47,415 nt of DNA from positions 1 to 47,415 of the forward strand of contig URZI01000015.1 of assembly GCA_900552385.1 (NCBI GenBank), read 5' to 3'. The translations under genes and the position numbers were made by a program. Position 1 is the stretch's first letter. Each line of letters starts with the position of its first letter. This document shows, in pieces, positions 9,343-17,062 of this stretch. Source of the stretch: an uncultured Collinsella sp. GTDB lineage: Bacteria > Actinomycetota > Coriobacteriia > Coriobacteriales > Coriobacteriaceae. Below the pieces are notes generated by a model. The model saw nothing but the letters and a program-made list of their open reading frames with translations, ran no database searches and was not told where the DNA came from.

Positions 9343-9417
9343 TTGTGGAGATAGGGACCTTAGGCTCATTTGGCGTTTGTGCTGGTTGTAGATGTATTTT
9401 TGCCTGCCTTGTTCATA

Positions 9418-9477
9418 TTTGGTCCTTTGTGGTCAAGCATTTGGTCAGTGTTTGGTCGGCGTTTGGTTGGGTTTTGG
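9418..9477 (+). repeat. TTTGG boxes on an 11-bp register upstream of recA
   Basis: TTTGG begins at 9418, 9440, 9451, 9462 and 9473; every interval is 11 or 22 bases. The middle copies extend to an imperfect 11-base tandem unit (TTTGGTCAGTG, TTTGGTCGGCG, TTTGGTTGGGT). The array ends about 33 bases before the recA -35 box. It is outside any supported gene. What binds it is unknown. Confidence 0.6.
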
Positions 9478-9509
9478 AAAGACCGCCTGCATATGATTGG
9501 CCTGAACGG

Positions 9510-9538
9510 TTGACCACGAACAGCCGTTCGTTTATTAT
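9510..9538 (+). promoter_or_regulatory. recA promoter with LexA (SOS) box in the spacer
   Basis: The -35 element TTGACC (9510-9515) and -10 element TATTAT (9533-9538) are 17 bases apart. The spacer holds CGAACAGCCGTTCG (9517-9530), which matches the Gram-positive/actinobacterial LexA box GAAC-N4-GTTC exactly. LexA bound there would block polymerase, giving damage-induced recA. The start codon follows 30 bases later, with AAGAGGAGG as ribosome binding site. Confidence 0.9.
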
Positions 9539-9568
9539 CGATGCAGGTTGTTAAGAGGAGGGCTATTC

Positions 9569-10717
9569 ATGGCCAAGAATTCAGGTCCCGTACGTACCGT
9601 TCATGCTCGCACGACGGGTAAAGAGCGCGATGAGATGATCGCCACCACCAAGGCCGAGATCGAGAAGAAATTCGGCCAGGGTTCCATCATGAGGTACGGC
9701 GACGGTGGTCCCGAGCTCGAGGTCGAGGCCATTCCCACGGGCGCCCTGGCCCTCGATGCCGCGCTGGGTATCGGCGGCGTGCCGCGCGGCCGTATCGTCG
9801 AGATTTACGGTCCTGAGTCCTCCGGTAAGACGACGCTTTCGCTCGAGATCCTGGCCGAGGCCCAGGCAATGGGTGGCGTTGTGGCATTTATCGATGCCGA
9901 GCACGCGCTTGATCCCACGTATGCCGCGCGCATCGGCGTGGATATCGACGAGGTGCTCATTTCCCAGCCCGATACGGGCGAGCAGGCGCTCGAGATTGTT
10001 GACATGCTCGTGCGTTCCGGCGCCATCGATGCCATCGTCGTTGACTCCGTCGCCGCGCTGACCCCGCGTGCCGAGATCGAGGGAGAAATCGGCGACACTA
10101 CGGTCGGTCTTCAGGCTCGCCTGATGAGCCAGGCGCTCCGCAAGCTCGCCGGCTCGCTGTCCAAGTCCAACACGACGTGCATCTTCATTAACCAGCTGCG
10201 TGAGAAGATCGGCGTCATGTTCGGCAACCCCGAGACCACGACGGGCGGCCGCGCCCTTAAGTTCTTCTCTTCGGTGCGTATCGACATTCGCCGCATCGAC
10301 AGCATTAAGCTTAAGGACGAGGTTATCGGTAACCGCGTGCGCGCCAAGGTCGTTAAGAACAAGGTGGCAGCTCCGTTCCGTTCTGCTGAGTTCGACATCA
10401 TGTACGGTACGGGCATCTCTAAGGAGGGCTCGATTCTGGACATGGCTGTCGAGTGCGGCATTTGCAAGAAGATGGGCTCCTGGTTTGCCTATGGCGAGGA
10501 TAAGCTCGGCAACGGTCGCGAGGCCGCCAAGGCGTTCCTGCGCGAACACCCCGATTGTGCCGACGAGATTGAGCATAAGGTCCGCCTTGCCTGTGGACTT
10601 GAGTTTGATGACGATGCTCCGTCCGAGGTCGAGCTGACCGATCAGCCTGCGCCTGAGGAGTTTGACGAGCTTTACGCCATCGATGGTTCCGCCATGCTCG
10701 ATGATGACGACGAGTAG
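9569..10717 (+). CDS. recA: Recombinase RecA
   Basis: A 382-residue recombinase that forms filaments on single-stranded DNA, drives strand exchange and triggers LexA self-cleavage. Walker A GPESSGKT is at residues 81-88, and the canonical DNA-binding loop and ATPase motifs follow, with an acidic C-terminal tail (MLDDDDE). The start chosen is the ATG seven bases after AAGAGGAGG; an in-frame TTG 21 bases upstream lies before this site and is unlikely. It is preceded by an SOS promoter and followed 11 bases later by recX, the usual modulator. Confidence 0.98.
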   Translation: MAKNSGPVRTVHARTTGKERDEMIATTKAEIEKKFGQGSIMRYGDGGPELEVEAIPTGALALDAALGIGGVPRGRIVEIYGPESSGKTTLSLEILAEAQAMGGVVAFIDAEHALDPTYAARIGVDIDEVLISQPDTGEQALEIVDMLVRSGAIDAIVVDSVAALTPRAEIEGEIGDTTVGLQARLMSQALRKLAGSLSKSNTTCIFINQLREKIGVMFGNPETTTGGRALKFFSSVRIDIRRIDSIKLKDEVIGNRVRAKVVKNKVAAPFRSAEFDIMYGTGISKEGSILDMAVECGICKKMGSWFAYGEDKLGNGREAAKAFLREHPDCADEIEHKVRLACGLEFDDDAPSEVELTDQPAPEEFDELYAIDGSAMLDDDDE

Positions 10718-10728
10718 CGGTTACGCTC

Positions 10729-11421
10729 ATGTCGTATACGGTGACCGAGGCCACGGTCGTCTTTCCCGATAAGAAGGCGGCCTCCTCGTTCTCGAGCGGG
10801 TATGCGTCCAAAAAGCCTTGCGCACATATCGATTGTGAGCTTGAGGGCGGTTTTGAGCGGTCCATTTGGATTCCCGTGCGGGTCGCGCGGCTGTATGTCA
10901 AAAACCGCCCCGATCTTCCCTGTGATTGGGACAACTTCCGTGAGGCGGTGCAGCTCATTGAGCGTAAATGTGCACTTACCATGGTGACCGAGATGTTATC
11001 GCGCCGCGACCATGCGACGGGTGAGGTCCGTGACAAGCTGGCTCGCTACGGCTTTCACCAGCCTGCGATCGATTTCGCCGTCGAGCGCGCCACCGAGTAT
11101 CGTTTTTTAGACGAGAGCCGCTTTTGCTCGTACTTTATCGAGGAGCGCAAGCGGCGCGGTTGGGGACAGCGCAAAATCGAGACCGAGCTCAAGCGCCGTC
11201 ATGTCGTGCTCGATGACATTCCCGGTTATCCCGAGGATTATTTTGCCGTCGAAGACGATTTGGCGCGTGCGTCAGCCCTGCTCGCCAAGCGGCGTGTTCC
11301 AGAGACGCGCGAATTCGAAAAACTGGTTCGGTTTTTGATGGGCAAGGGCTTCTCGTATCACGTCGCCGCCGATGCCGTTAAGGCACGTCTCGATGCCGAA
11401 CGCGAGGAATGTGCGGTTTAG
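10729..11421 (+). CDS. recX: Regulatory protein RecX
   Basis: A 230-residue protein made of the helical tandem repeats of RecX, which binds RecA filaments and limits their growth. Recognisable family segments are MLSRRDHATGEVRDKLARYG (about 85-104) and FLDESRFCSYFIEERKRRGWG (about 125-145). The N-terminal 80 residues are an extension that is poorly conserved in the family. It follows recA by 11 bases and is very probably co-transcribed from the SOS promoter. A GC-rich but U-poor inverted repeat after the stop (TGGCCC / GGGCCA, about 11435-11478) may end the transcript. Confidence 0.92.
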   Translation: MSYTVTEATVVFPDKKAASSFSSGYASKKPCAHIDCELEGGFERSIWIPVRVARLYVKNRPDLPCDWDNFREAVQLIERKCALTMVTEMLSRRDHATGEVRDKLARYGFHQPAIDFAVERATEYRFLDESRFCSYFIEERKRRGWGQRKIETELKRRHVVLDDIPGYPEDYFAVEDDLARASALLAKRRVPETREFEKLVRFLMGKGFSYHVAADAVKARLDAEREECAV

Positions 11422-11483
11422 GCGTATGTGTTTTGTGGCCCTGCCGTTCACCGTGTTTTAGCCGCCGTGCCGGGGCCATTTAT

Positions 11484-11512
11484 TTGACAGTTGTTGTGGT
11501 TCAACGTACGAT
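11484..11512 (+). promoter_or_regulatory. Probable rny operon promoter
   Basis: TTGACA (11484-11489) and TACGAT (11507-11512) are separated by 17 bases, giving a near-consensus vegetative promoter in an otherwise non-coding 257-base gap. It predicts an untranslated leader of about 160 bases before the rny start. Confidence 0.7.
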
Positions 11513-11617
11513 AAACACTGCCATTTGCTTTGTGATATGTGCTCATCTGTGATGAGTTTGTTTATATGTTTATCTGTATCCGACCCGCATAAGCTGCGCC
11601 CATATTACTCAAATGTC

Positions 11618-11643
11618 GCGAGCCGTTCGTAAGGACGGTTCGC
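11618..11643 (+). promoter_or_regulatory. Stem-loop in the rny leader
   Basis: GCGAGCCGTTC (11618-11628) pairs with GGACGGTTCGC (11633-11643) across the loop GTAA, an 11-bp stem with two wobble pairs. It is followed by TTTGTTG and sits 36 bases before the rny start. It could be an attenuator or an RNase target; the U tract is too weak to call it a terminator. Confidence 0.55.
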
Positions 11644-11678
11644 TTTGTTGTGTAACGAATCCATAAAAAGGAGTGAGC

Positions 11679-13229
11679 ATGCCTATCATCGCAGCGCTCG
11701 TTGGCATCGTTTTGGGTGCCATCGCCGCCATTGCCTACATGCGCACCGCCAAGCAGGGTAGTCTTCACGAGGCCGACGAAAAGATCCAGTCGGCACACGC
11801 ACAGGCTGAGTCCCTGATCGGTGATGCTAAGCGTCAGGCCGAGACCCTCAAAAAAGAGGCTCTGCTCGAGGCTAAAGAGGAGATCATCAAGAACAAGCAG
11901 GCCGCCGAGGCCGAGGACAAGCAGCGTAAGAGCGAGATTCGTACGCTCGAGAACCGTGTGATGCAGCGCGAGGAGTCCCTTGATCGCCGAAACGACGCTC
12001 TCGACAAGCGTGAGCACCAGCTGTCCAGCCAGGCCGGTCAGGTCGAGAAGCGCTCCCGCGAGCTTGAGGAGCTCTGCGCCAAGCAGACCTCCGAGCTCGA
12101 GCGTATCGCCGACCTGACCCGTGAGGACGCCCACAAGGAGCTCCTCGATAAGGTTCGCGGCGAGGTCACCCACGAGGCTGCCACGATCATTCGCGAGTCC
12201 GAGCAGCAGGTTCGCGCCGAGTGCCACAAGACCGCCCAGGAGATTCTGTCCCTGGCGATTCAGCGCTGCGCTGCCGACCACACAGCCGAGGTCACCGTTA
12301 CCTCCGTGCACATTCCCTCTGATGACCTCAAGGGCCGTATCATCGGTCGCGAGGGTCGCAACATCCGGACCTTCGAGCAGGTTTCCGGCGTCAATCTCGT
12401 GATCGACGACACGCCTGAGACCGTCGTTCTTTCGAGCTTCGACCCGGTCCGTCGTGAGACCGCCCGTGTTGCCCTCGAGAACCTCATCGCCGACGGCCGA
12501 ATTCACCCCGCCCGCATTGAGGAGATGTATCACAAGGCTGCCGACCTGGTTCAGCAGCGCGTGCGCGAGGCTGGCGAGCAGGCTGCCTTTGATACCGGTA
12601 TCCACGACCTGCACCCCGAGATCGTCAAGACCCTTGGTGCCCTGCGCTACCGTACCTCGTTTGGTCAGAATGTGCTTCAGCACTCCCTCGAGGTTTCCGA
12701 TTTGTGCGGCGTGATGGCTTCCGAGCTTGGCCTGGACGTTGTGACCGCTAAGCGCGCCGGCCTGCTGCACGACCTGGGCAAGGCAATCGACCACGACGTC
12801 GAGGGCCCGCATGCCGTCATCGGCGCCGAGCTTGCCCGCCGTTATGGCGAGAAGCCCGTTATCGTTCACGCTATCGAGGCTCACCATGCCGATGTCGACC
12901 CCAACACGGTGCTCGATGTCCTGGTACAGGCCGCCGATGCCGTCTCCGCCTCTCGCCCCGGTGCCCGTCGCGAGTCTGCCGAGAACTACATCAAGCGTCT
13001 TGAGAAGCTCGAGGAGATTGCCAACTCCCATGAAGGCGTCGAGCGTACCTATGCCATGCAGGCTGGTCGCGAGGTCCACGTCATGGTTCAGCCGGACAAG
13101 ATCTCCGATGCCCAGTCCACGGTCCTGGCTCACGATATCGCCCATCAGATCGAGGAAGAGATGGAGTATCCCGGTCAGGTGCGCGTCGTCGTGATTCGCG
13201 AGAGCCGCGCTGTCGATATCGCTAAATAA
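11679..13229 (+). CDS. rny: Ribonuclease Y
   Basis: A 516-residue membrane-anchored endoribonuclease that initiates mRNA decay. One N-terminal transmembrane helix (about 2-20) is followed by a long charged coiled coil (about 25-190), a KH RNA-binding domain (about 205-270, DDLKGRIIGREGRNIR) and an HD domain (LLHDLGKAID) with its metal ligands. The ATG at 11679 was chosen because AAGGAG ends six bases before it; a GTG at 11673 overlaps that site. The next gene begins one base after the stop codon. A leader of about 160 bases with a stem-loop suggests post-transcriptional control. Confidence 0.96.
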   Translation: MPIIAALVGIVLGAIAAIAYMRTAKQGSLHEADEKIQSAHAQAESLIGDAKRQAETLKKEALLEAKEEIIKNKQAAEAEDKQRKSEIRTLENRVMQREESLDRRNDALDKREHQLSSQAGQVEKRSRELEELCAKQTSELERIADLTREDAHKELLDKVRGEVTHEAATIIRESEQQVRAECHKTAQEILSLAIQRCAADHTAEVTVTSVHIPSDDLKGRIIGREGRNIRTFEQVSGVNLVIDDTPETVVLSSFDPVRRETARVALENLIADGRIHPARIEEMYHKAADLVQQRVREAGEQAAFDTGIHDLHPEIVKTLGALRYRTSFGQNVLQHSLEVSDLCGVMASELGLDVVTAKRAGLLHDLGKAIDHDVEGPHAVIGAELARRYGEKPVIVHAIEAHHADVDPNTVLDVLVQAADAVSASRPGARRESAENYIKRLEKLEEIANSHEGVERTYAMQAGREVHVMVQPDKISDAQSTVLAHDIAHQIEEEMEYPGQVRVVVIRESRAVDIAK

Positions 13230-13230
13230 C

Positions 13231-14316
13231 ATGAGCGACGCGAACGAGCTCATCTCATTTATCGCGTCGATGTCGGGGGAGGGCAACCTTCGCGTCGAGG
13301 AGAACCTTGGCGAGGGGTATGTCCGCCTCCGCGTTTCGGAGGCCGAGCGGCGCCAGGCAAAACACGACATTCAGCATGTCGAGGATATCGTCATCGAAAT
13401 GCTCCGTAATGCTCGCGATGCCGGCGCCGACAAGGTCTATCTCGCCACGACCAAGGAAGATGGCGTCCGCACGCTTGTCTTTCTGGATAACGGTTCGGGC
13501 GTTCCGCAGGATATGCAAGAGCGAATCTTCGATGCCCGCGTTACCTCCAAGCTCGAGAGCATGAAGATGGACCGTTGGGGCGTTCACGGTCGTGGCATGG
13601 CATTGTTTTCGATCAAGCAGAACACCGACGAGGCCCGTGTGGTCACGTCCGGCGTCGATCTTGGTTCAGCCTTTAAGGTGAGCGTTGCAGCCGACCGCCT
13701 CAGTGAGCGTGCCGATCAGTCCAGCTGGCCCCAGGCCGTCAAGGATGAGGACGGACGTTATGTCTGTGCTCGCGGCCCGCATAATATTATTCGCGCTGCC
13801 TGTGAGTTTGCGCTCGAGGAGCTGCGTGGTTGCGATGTCTATCTTGGTTCTCCGTCTGAGATTGCCGCGACCCTTTATGTTCAGGCGTCAAGTCGGCTCG
13901 ATACGTCTCGTCTCCTGTTTATTGATGACGAGAGCGAGCTTCCGGTTGTCGATCGTTTAGGCCTTGCCTCTGATGCCGAGGACTTTATTCGTATCTGCTC
14001 GGGTTTGGGTCTTGAGATGTCCGAGCGCACGGCACATCGCATTTTGGCAGGGCAGATTAAGCCCGTTCGCGGTGTGACCGCGCGTCTGCTGCGCGAGCGT
14101 GATTCCTCCTCGCATGCGCCGGCTCCTGTCGATCTCGCGAAGGATCGTCGCGGGCTTCGTATTGCCAAGGATGACATGGCACAGTTTTCGCGTGCTGTGG
14201 AGCGCGACTTTAATGACCTTGCCGCCCGGTACTATCTCAACCTTTGCGGCGACCCAAAGATTCGCGTTTCGCGTGATCGAATCACTGTGACCTTCGATCT
14301 TGCCAAAGAGGAATAG
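13231..14316 (+). CDS. GHKL (HATPase_c) ATP-binding protein between rny and spoVS
   Basis: A 361-residue protein with a Hsp90/MutL-type ATP-binding fold in its first third. Visible motifs are the N box EMLRNARDAG (about 53-62), the G1 box DNGSGV (about 88-93) and the G2 box GVHGRGMALFS (about 117-127). No histidine-kinase phosphoacceptor, Hsp90 middle domain or MutL nuclease motif is visible in the remaining 230 residues, which I do not recognise. It begins one base after rny and is followed by spoVS, so it probably belongs to that operon. In Firmicutes this slot is commonly occupied by the phosphodiesterase YmdB. Function unknown. Confidence 0.8.
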   Translation: MSDANELISFIASMSGEGNLRVEENLGEGYVRLRVSEAERRQAKHDIQHVEDIVIEMLRNARDAGADKVYLATTKEDGVRTLVFLDNGSGVPQDMQERIFDARVTSKLESMKMDRWGVHGRGMALFSIKQNTDEARVVTSGVDLGSAFKVSVAADRLSERADQSSWPQAVKDEDGRYVCARGPHNIIRAACEFALEELRGCDVYLGSPSEIAATLYVQASSRLDTSRLLFIDDESELPVVDRLGLASDAEDFIRICSGLGLEMSERTAHRILAGQIKPVRGVTARLLRERDSSSHAPAPVDLAKDRRGLRIAKDDMAQFSRAVERDFNDLAARYYLNLCGDPKIRVSRDRITVTFDLAKEE

Positions 14317-14390
14317 TGCCTTTACCGAGTCCTCTCGGTACGATACAGTTATTGCAGTTAAAACGTACTTTTAAACGCAGGAGTTTCTTC

Positions 14391-14708
14391 ATGGATTGCC
14401 TGAAGGTATCAAGCAAATCATCGCCCGCGTCCGTTGCCGGCGCCATCGCCGGCATGGTCAAGGATGGTGTACCCGTCAACATCCAGTGTGTCGGCGCCGG
14501 TGCTGTCAACCAGGCCATTAAGGCCGTTGCCATCGCGCGCGGTTTTTTGATCCCAACCGGTTTTGATATTTCCTGCGCGCCCGTGTTCTCCGACATTCTC
14601 ATTAACGGGGAGTCGCGCACGGCCATCCGCCTTTCTATCTACGTTCACCAGATCAATCGAGCTGCTATGGATAACGTCGTCATGGATGATGTTAAGCCTG
14701 TGGCATAG
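14391..14708 (+). CDS. spoVS: Stage V sporulation protein S (SpoVS, Alba-like)
   Basis: A 105-residue small protein whose first 85 residues match SpoVS along their length (MDCLKVSSKSSPASVAGAIAG, then VGAGAVNQAIKAVAIARGFL). SpoVS has an Alba-like fold expected to bind nucleic acid. It is found in many non-sporulating bacteria, and no other sporulation gene is visible here. The ATG at 14391 follows GCAGGAG; an in-frame GTG at 14316 would add a non-family extension and was rejected. A 7-bp hairpin TACCGAG / CTCGGTA (14323-14340) lies in the upstream gap. The family name should not be taken as evidence of sporulation. Confidence 0.93.
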   Translation: MDCLKVSSKSSPASVAGAIAGMVKDGVPVNIQCVGAGAVNQAIKAVAIARGFLIPTGFDISCAPVFSDILINGESRTAIRLSIYVHQINRAAMDNVVMDDVKPVA

Positions 14709-14753
14709 CTTCTGCTAGCCTCGTTTCGCTCCCCAACGTTAGGACTTATGCAC

Positions 14754-16124
14754 ATGGATCAGCGTTCCGTACGCGATATTCTTGCCGGTAAAACCTACTT
14801 TATCCGCACCTTTGGCTGCCAGATGAATCAGCACGATTCCGAGCGCGTGAGCGGTCTGCTCGATTCGTATGGTTGCCTCATGGCGCTCGATCCCGAGCAT
14901 GCCGATATCGTTGTCTTCATGACATGCTGCGTGCGCGAGGCCGCCGATACTCGCCTGTACGGTCAGTGCAATTCCTGCAAAAGCCTGCCGCCTTCGCCTT
15001 CGGGCAAGCGTGTGATTGCCGTGGGCGGCTGCATCGCGCAGCGTGATGGCGAGGGACTGCTCACCAACGTCGATAACGTCAATGTCATCTTTGGCACGCA
15101 TTCTATCGCACATGTGGCCGAGCTCATTGCCGAGGCGTTCCTTGACGGCAAGCGTCATATCCGCACCAATGAGCATGAGGATACGGATGCCATGAGCATG
15201 CCGTGGCATCGAGAGACCCAGTATCACGCTTGGGTGCCCATCATGACGGGCTGCAATAATTTCTGCACCTATTGCATCGTGCCGTACGTGCGCGGTCGCG
15301 AAAAGAGCCGCCCCTTCGAGGAGATTGTCGACGAGGTGACCGGTTTGGTGCGCCAGGGCGTGCGTGAGATTACGCTGCTGGGCCAAAACGTTAACTCATA
15401 TGGTCGCGATCTGTTTGGCAAGCCGCGTTTTGCCGATCTGCTGCGTGCCGTGGGCGATACGGGTGTGGAGCGCATCTTCTTTACGTCTTCGCATCCCAAG
15501 GACCTGTTGCCCGAGACCATCGACGCCATGGCCGAGACGCCTGCCGTTATGCCGCAGCTGCACTTGGCCGTCCAGTCAGGTTCGACGCGGATCCTCAAAG
15601 AGATGAATCGCCGTTATACACGTGAGGACTATTTGGGCCTGGTCGATCGCATTCGCAACCGTATGCCCGATATCGCGCTCTCGACCGACATTATCGTTGG
15701 CTTCCCAGGCGAGACTGAAGAAGACTTTGAGCAGACGCTCTCGCTTGCCGAGACGGTCCGCTATGCCCAGGCCTATACCTTCATCTATTCCAAGCGCGCC
15801 GGTACCCCGGCCGCAGAGATTGACGATCCTACGCCGCATGAGGTTATTCTCGAGCGTTTCAACCGCCTGGTTAAGGTTATCGAGACCACGGCACACGAGT
15901 ATAACCAGGGTGAGCTTCATACTGTGGTGCCGGCGCTCATTGAGGGAACGAGTAAAAAGAACGACACGGTCCTGCTTGGCAAGAGTCCCAAGAATCAGAC
16001 CGTGCATGCGCCTATCCCCGAGGGTTACAGCATCGATCAGCTTGTTGGCAAGATCGTTGATGTTGACGTTGATGTTGCCAAGACCTGGTATTTGTCCGGT
16101 TCCGTTGTGGGCGAGCCGCGCTAA
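14754..16124 (+). CDS. miaB: tRNA-2-methylthio-N6-dimethylallyladenosine synthase MiaB
   Basis: A radical-SAM enzyme of about 456 residues that adds a methylthio group to i6A37 in tRNA. Cysteines of the N-terminal auxiliary cluster lie in FGCQMNQHDSERV, MTCCVREAA and VGGCIAQRD, and the radical-SAM motif is CNNFCTYCIVPYVRGR. A TRAM domain ends the protein. Two ATG codons compete, 14748 and 14754; AGGA at 14741 gives better spacing to the second. The stop overlaps the miaA start (TAATG), so the two enzymes acting on the same adenosine are translationally coupled. Confidence 0.96.
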   Translation: MDQRSVRDILAGKTYFIRTFGCQMNQHDSERVSGLLDSYGCLMALDPEHADIVVFMTCCVREAADTRLYGQCNSCKSLPPSPSGKRVIAVGGCIAQRDGEGLLTNVDNVNVIFGTHSIAHVAELIAEAFLDGKRHIRTNEHEDTDAMSMPWHRETQYHAWVPIMTGCNNFCTYCIVPYVRGREKSRPFEEIVDEVTGLVRQGVREITLLGQNVNSYGRDLFGKPRFADLLRAVGDTGVERIFFTSSHPKDLLPETIDAMAETPAVMPQLHLAVQSGSTRILKEMNRRYTREDYLGLVDRIRNRMPDIALSTDIIVGFPGETEEDFEQTLSLAETVRYAQAYTFIYSKRAGTPAAEIDDPTPHEVILERFNRLVKVIETTAHEYNQGELHTVVPALIEGTSKKNDTVLLGKSPKNQTVHAPIPEGYSIDQLVGKIVDVDVDVAKTWYLSGSVVGEPR

Positions 16125-17062
16125 TGGTTTCTTCCGAGGCAGGTCTTTCCGCCGTTGCGATCGTCGGTCCGACGGCGGTTGGTAAGAGTGATGTTGCCGA
16201 CCGTTTGGCCGCTCGTCTTTCGTCCGAAGTGCTGTCGTGCGATGCGATGCAAATCTATCGCGGCATGGACATCGGTACCGCAAAGATGGCGCCCGATGAG
16301 TGTACGGCGCCGCTGCGTCTCGTCGACATTGTGGAGCCGGGTGTGGCATATTCTGCTGCGCTTTATCAGGCTGACGCTCGCGCGCATGTTGAACGTCTCC
16401 TTGGTTCGGGTTGCCTGCCGGTTTTTTGCGGAGGTACGGGGCTGTATCTCAAGGCCGCCCTCGATGAGATGGACTTTCCCTTGGGCGAACTTGAGGACGA
16501 TCGCCGTGCGGGCTATCAGGAGCTTGCCGAGCGTATTGGTGAAGAAGAACTGCATGCCCTGCTTGCCGAGCGTGACCCCGAGTCCGCTGCGGTCATCCAC
16601 CCCCATAATGTTCGCCGCGTGATTCGTGCGCTCGAAATGCACGATGATGGTATCTCCTATGCACAGCAAAAAAGTCAGTTTAGTGTTCCGCGCGAGCATT
16701 ATCATGCTCTATGGTTTGGTCTGACGCGTAATCGCGAGGTTCTCTACGAGCGCATTAACCTACGTGTCGATCTGATGTTTGAACAGGGTCTTGTCGATGA
16801 GGTTCGCGGTCTGATGGACCAGGGGCTGGGAGATGCCCTGACGTCGATGCAGGCAATTGGCTATAAAGAGATTATCGATGCTTTTAATGGCGTGATGAGC
16901 ATGGATGAGGCTCGCGAGCTCATTAAGATGCGTTCGCGTCGTTATGCCAAGCGTCAGCTTTCGTGGTTTAAGCGCGATGACCGTATCGTGTGGTTTGATA
17001 TGGACGAGTTTACGATCGATGAGGTCGTTGAGGACATCCTGCATCGTATTGAGGCTGCCTAA
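16124..17062 (+). CDS. miaA: tRNA dimethylallyltransferase MiaA
   Basis: A 312-residue prenyltransferase that adds a dimethylallyl group to A37 of tRNAs reading UNN codons, producing the substrate of MiaB. The P-loop GPTAVGKS is at residues 15-22, and the family segments DAMQIYRGMDIGTAK and FCGGTGLYLKA follow. Its start overlaps the miaB stop and its stop overlaps the hflX start, both as TAATG. Hfq, often next to miaA in proteobacteria, is not present. Confidence 0.97.
   Translation: MVSSEAGLSAVAIVGPTAVGKSDVADRLAARLSSEVLSCDAMQIYRGMDIGTAKMAPDECTAPLRLVDIVEPGVAYSAALYQADARAHVERLLGSGCLPVFCGGTGLYLKAALDEMDFPLGELEDDRRAGYQELAERIGEEELHALLAERDPESAAVIHPHNVRRVIRALEMHDDGISYAQQKSQFSVPREHYHALWFGLTRNREVLYERINLRVDLMFEQGLVDEVRGLMDQGLGDALTSMQAIGYKEIIDAFNGVMSMDEARELIKMRSRRYAKRQLSWFKRDDRIVWFDMDEFTIDEVVEDILHRIEAA

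Noticed and set aside
9345..9554. Possible small gene between pncC and recA
   Set aside because: It runs through the TTTGG array and the recA promoter, with no ribosome binding site and Cys/Trp-rich translation.
11562..13370. A 602-residue minus-strand frame over rny
   Set aside because: Antisense shadow of the RNase Y coiled coil, rich in Leu/Gly/Val, no family similarity visible.
14391..14708. SpoVS as evidence for sporulation
   Set aside because: SpoVS occurs in many non-sporulating bacteria, and no other sporulation gene is present in the window.
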